Positions 15,614-17,403 of a stretch of DNA of 17,403 bases are shown one piece after another. Source of the stretch: JBAWXE01 sp037144255. GTDB lineage: Bacteria; Bacteroidota; Bacteroidia; Chitinophagales; Chitinophagaceae. Below the pieces are notes generated by a model. That model saw only the letters and a list, made by a program, of their open reading frames with translations, had not been told where the DNA came from and searched no databases. Location of the stretch: assembly GCA_037144255.1 (NCBI GenBank), contig JBAWXE010000057.1:1-17403 (forward strand), read 5' to 3'. Within the stretch, counting starts at the first letter, position 1. The number at the start of each line of letters is the position of its first letter. The position numbers and the translations under genes were made by a program.

Positions 15614-15643
15614 TATTTATGTCTATAACCAGTGTCTAAAAAA

Positions 15644-17403
15644 CTATCTCTTTTCTATTCTCATTACTTTCTTCTGTCCCTCAGTATCTGTTAGCTCTAG
15701 CAGATACATACCTGTAGGATATGCCTGTAATGACAACTTGCTATTATTGCTTTGCAATGTGCCTTGTTGTAATGTAGCACCTATTATATTGAGTATGCGA
15801 TACTGTACCTTTTCTTTTAGGTTAGCTACATACAATAAACCCTCAGTAGGATTAGGATAAACCTGTACATCTGATACACTAAATGGGACTGAGCTCACAC
15901 CATCGCCCAGTAGGTGCATATATATCACATTGCTGCTGTCTGATACATTAGTGCTTCCACAATAAGTAGCTTTGATAATACAGTAAACAGAATCTCCGCT
16001 GGATGGCGTATAGGTATATGTATTGCTATTAGTGCCCACATTTACGCCATTCAATACCCACTGATAAGTAATAGATGTACCCCCATTAACTGTGCAAGTA
16101 AATGCAACAGATGTGCCTGATGCCACAGTATCATTAGGGCTAACAGTAATAACTGCAATAGGTGCAGCATTCACTACCATATGTACGGTATTGCAACTGG
16201 TATGTGTGCCACTAGCACCACAGGTAAACTGGCATGTTATCACATCTCCATTTACAGGTATATAAGTAAAGCTATCATTATTAGTACCTACATTCACTCC
16301 ATTCTTTATCCATTGATAAGAAACAGGTGTACAGCTATCAGGTGCATAGGCAGTAAGTGTTACCTGTGTGCCAGGGCATACCTGAGCGGCAGGATATACA
16401 CCTATACTATAATTGAACCACACTTTGCGAATGCGATGATTATAATCATCGCCTATATACAAATTGCCACATTGATCAAATGATATCCCACAAGGATTAT
16501 TAAGCTCTGATAAAATAGCGAGACCATTATCCCCCATAAAGCCACTTGTCCCATTCCCAACTACAGTAGTTATGATACCAGCATTATCAATTTTACGAAT
16601 TTTATCCCCATATGGACCAGCATGGAATTGACATACATATAGATTATTTTGTAGATCAATGGCAACATAAGCTGCAACAATTGTAGCATTTATTGCAAGA
16701 TTGTTATCCCCTCCGTTGCCTTCGATCCCTATACCTGCTACTGTTGTAATTATACCACTTAAAGCATCAACTTTTCGTATCCTTGAGTTTCCATTATCTG
16801 CTATATAGAGATTACCAATAGTATCTGTACAAATCCCCATTGGACCATTAAGTCTTGTTGTATCAGCTAGCCCACCATCACTGCTGTAACCTCCAATACC
16901 ATTTCCGGCAACAGTTGTTATAATTCCCAACACATTAATCTTACGAACTCTATTATCATAATAATCTGCTAAATATAAATTACCAAACTTATCAAAACAT
17001 AGCCCGAGTACATTATTTATTAGTGCTGCACTTGCTGGACCATTATCACCTGTATTACCAATGTTACCATTACCACAAATTGTTGTGATAATTCCAGTGT
17101 ATATATCAATTTTCCGAATCCTATGATTCATCTGATCTGATATGAATATATTTCCAATTGTATCTACAGTTAATGCACTTGGAGAATGAAATTCTGCATT
17201 AGTAGCAGAGCTATTATCTCCCAAATATCCTGATATACCATTGCCCGCAACAGTTGTAATAATTCCTGAAGCAGAAATTCTACGGATAGTATTACCTGTC
17301 AATTCAGGGAAATAATAATTATTGAATTTATCACAACTTCCACCATATAAAAATGTGATACCAGCATTTATCGCAGAGCCATTATCTCCATTATGTACAG
17401 AAG
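15644..17403 (-). CDS. NHL-repeat / Ig-like protein with T9SS sorting domain (partial, 5' end off window)
   Basis: The frame is open to the right edge. The codon at 17302 is TTG and not a real start: upstream in frame the translation continues as SVHNGDNGSAINAG, part of another repeat. About 586 residues are visible and the N-terminus is missing. From the N-terminal side there are five clear NHL-type beta-propeller repeats of about 56-59 residues (GxxGDNG ... GNLYIAD ... NHRIRKV ... GIITTVAGNG) plus a degenerate partial one at the edge. Then come two Ig-like domains, each with QWIKNGVNVGTN or QWVLNGVNVGTN and paired cysteines, and a T9SS type A tail (VQVYPNPTEGLLYV to KVMRIEKR). It is a predicted secreted or surface adhesion- or binding-type protein. 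No enzyme motif is visible. Confidence 0.9.
   Translation of the reverse strand, partial: SVHNGDNGSAINAGITFLYGGSCDKFNNYYFPELTGNTIRRISASGIITTVAGNGISGYLGDNSSATNAEFHSPSALTVDTIGNIFISDQMNHRIRKIDIYTGIITTICGNGNIGNTGDNGPASAALINNVLGLCFDKFGNLYLADYYDNRVRKINVLGIITTVAGNGIGGYSSDGGLADTTRLNGPMGICTDTIGNLYIADNGNSRIRKVDALSGIITTVAGIGIEGNGGDNNLAINATIVAAYVAIDLQNNLYVCQFHAGPYGDKIRKIDNAGIITTVVGNGTSGFMGDNGLAILSELNNPCGISFDQCGNLYIGDDYNHRIRKVWFNYSIGVYPAAQVCPGTQVTLTAYAPDSCTPVSYQWIKNGVNVGTNNDSFTYIPVNGDVITCQFTCGASGTHTSCNTVHMVVNAAPIAVITVSPNDTVASGTSVAFTCTVNGGTSITYQWVLNGVNVGTNSNTYTYTPSSGDSVYCIIKATYCGSTNVSDSSNVIYMHLLGDGVSSVPFSVSDVQVYPNPTEGLLYVANLKEKVQYRILNIIGATLQQGTLQSNNSKLSLQAYPTGMYLLELTDTEGQKKVMRIEKR
16425..17403 (-). repeat. 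Tandem NHL coding repeats, period about 168-178 bp
   Basis: A recurring segment encoding GIITTVxGNG starts on the plus strand near 16556, 16734, 16907, 17074 and 17242, spaced 167-178 bases. Each unit encodes one NHL repeat. The DNA copies are diverged while the protein pattern is kept, so these are old, selected repeats and not a recent expansion. Confidence 0.85.

Noticed and set aside
16425..17403. Regular repeats of about 170 bp considered as a CRISPR or satellite array
   Set aside because: The repeats are in frame, encode NHL propeller units and are conserved at protein and not DNA level; there are no short identical repeats with unique spacers.

Overview
The window looks like chromosomal DNA from a member of the Bacteroidota, most likely near Chitinophagaceae. 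The grounds are two proteins ending in type IX secretion (T9SS) sorting domains, an OmpA-family protein with thrombospondin type-3 calcium repeats, Bacteroidota-type promoter boxes (TAnnTTTG), mostly weak Shine-Dalgarno sequences, and a long PurF-like protein of the kind I associate with this phylum. No rRNA, tRNA, CRISPR array, transposase or integrase gene is visible.

Layout. Bases 1-55 are an exact copy of 1201-1255, which lie inside the 3' end of the OmpA-family gene. Between the copies is a visibly AT-rich islet: a small membrane-protein gene whose 3' end is replaced at the 55/56 junction, and an unrecognised lipoprotein gene. The OmpA-family gene (minus strand) follows. It diverges from a housekeeping pair on the plus strand, a polyprenyl diphosphate synthase and uvrA. 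A perfect hairpin separates uvrA from a convergent two-gene unit on the minus strand: a lipoprotein, then a secreted reprolysin-type (HExxHxxGxxH) metalloprotease with a T9SS tail. Next come a copper-type P1B-ATPase (minus) and, divergent from it across only 40 bp, tsaE, a LysE-family exporter and a long amidophosphoribosyltransferase-like gene (all plus). After another hairpin, a convergent gene for an NHL-repeat / Ig-like / T9SS-tail protein runs off the right edge.

How the genes relate. Most are unlinked housekeeping or envelope functions: isoprenoid chain synthesis, nucleotide excision repair, copper export, t6A tRNA modification and purine synthesis. The most interesting unit is the lipoprotein-protease pair at 7071-10170. 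The lipoprotein resembles the protease's own N-terminal propeptide region, which suggests a membrane-anchored, stand-alone propeptide acting as inhibitor or folding partner. The main caution is the left edge: an exact 55-base repeat starting at base 1 could be an assembly-graph artefact rather than biology.
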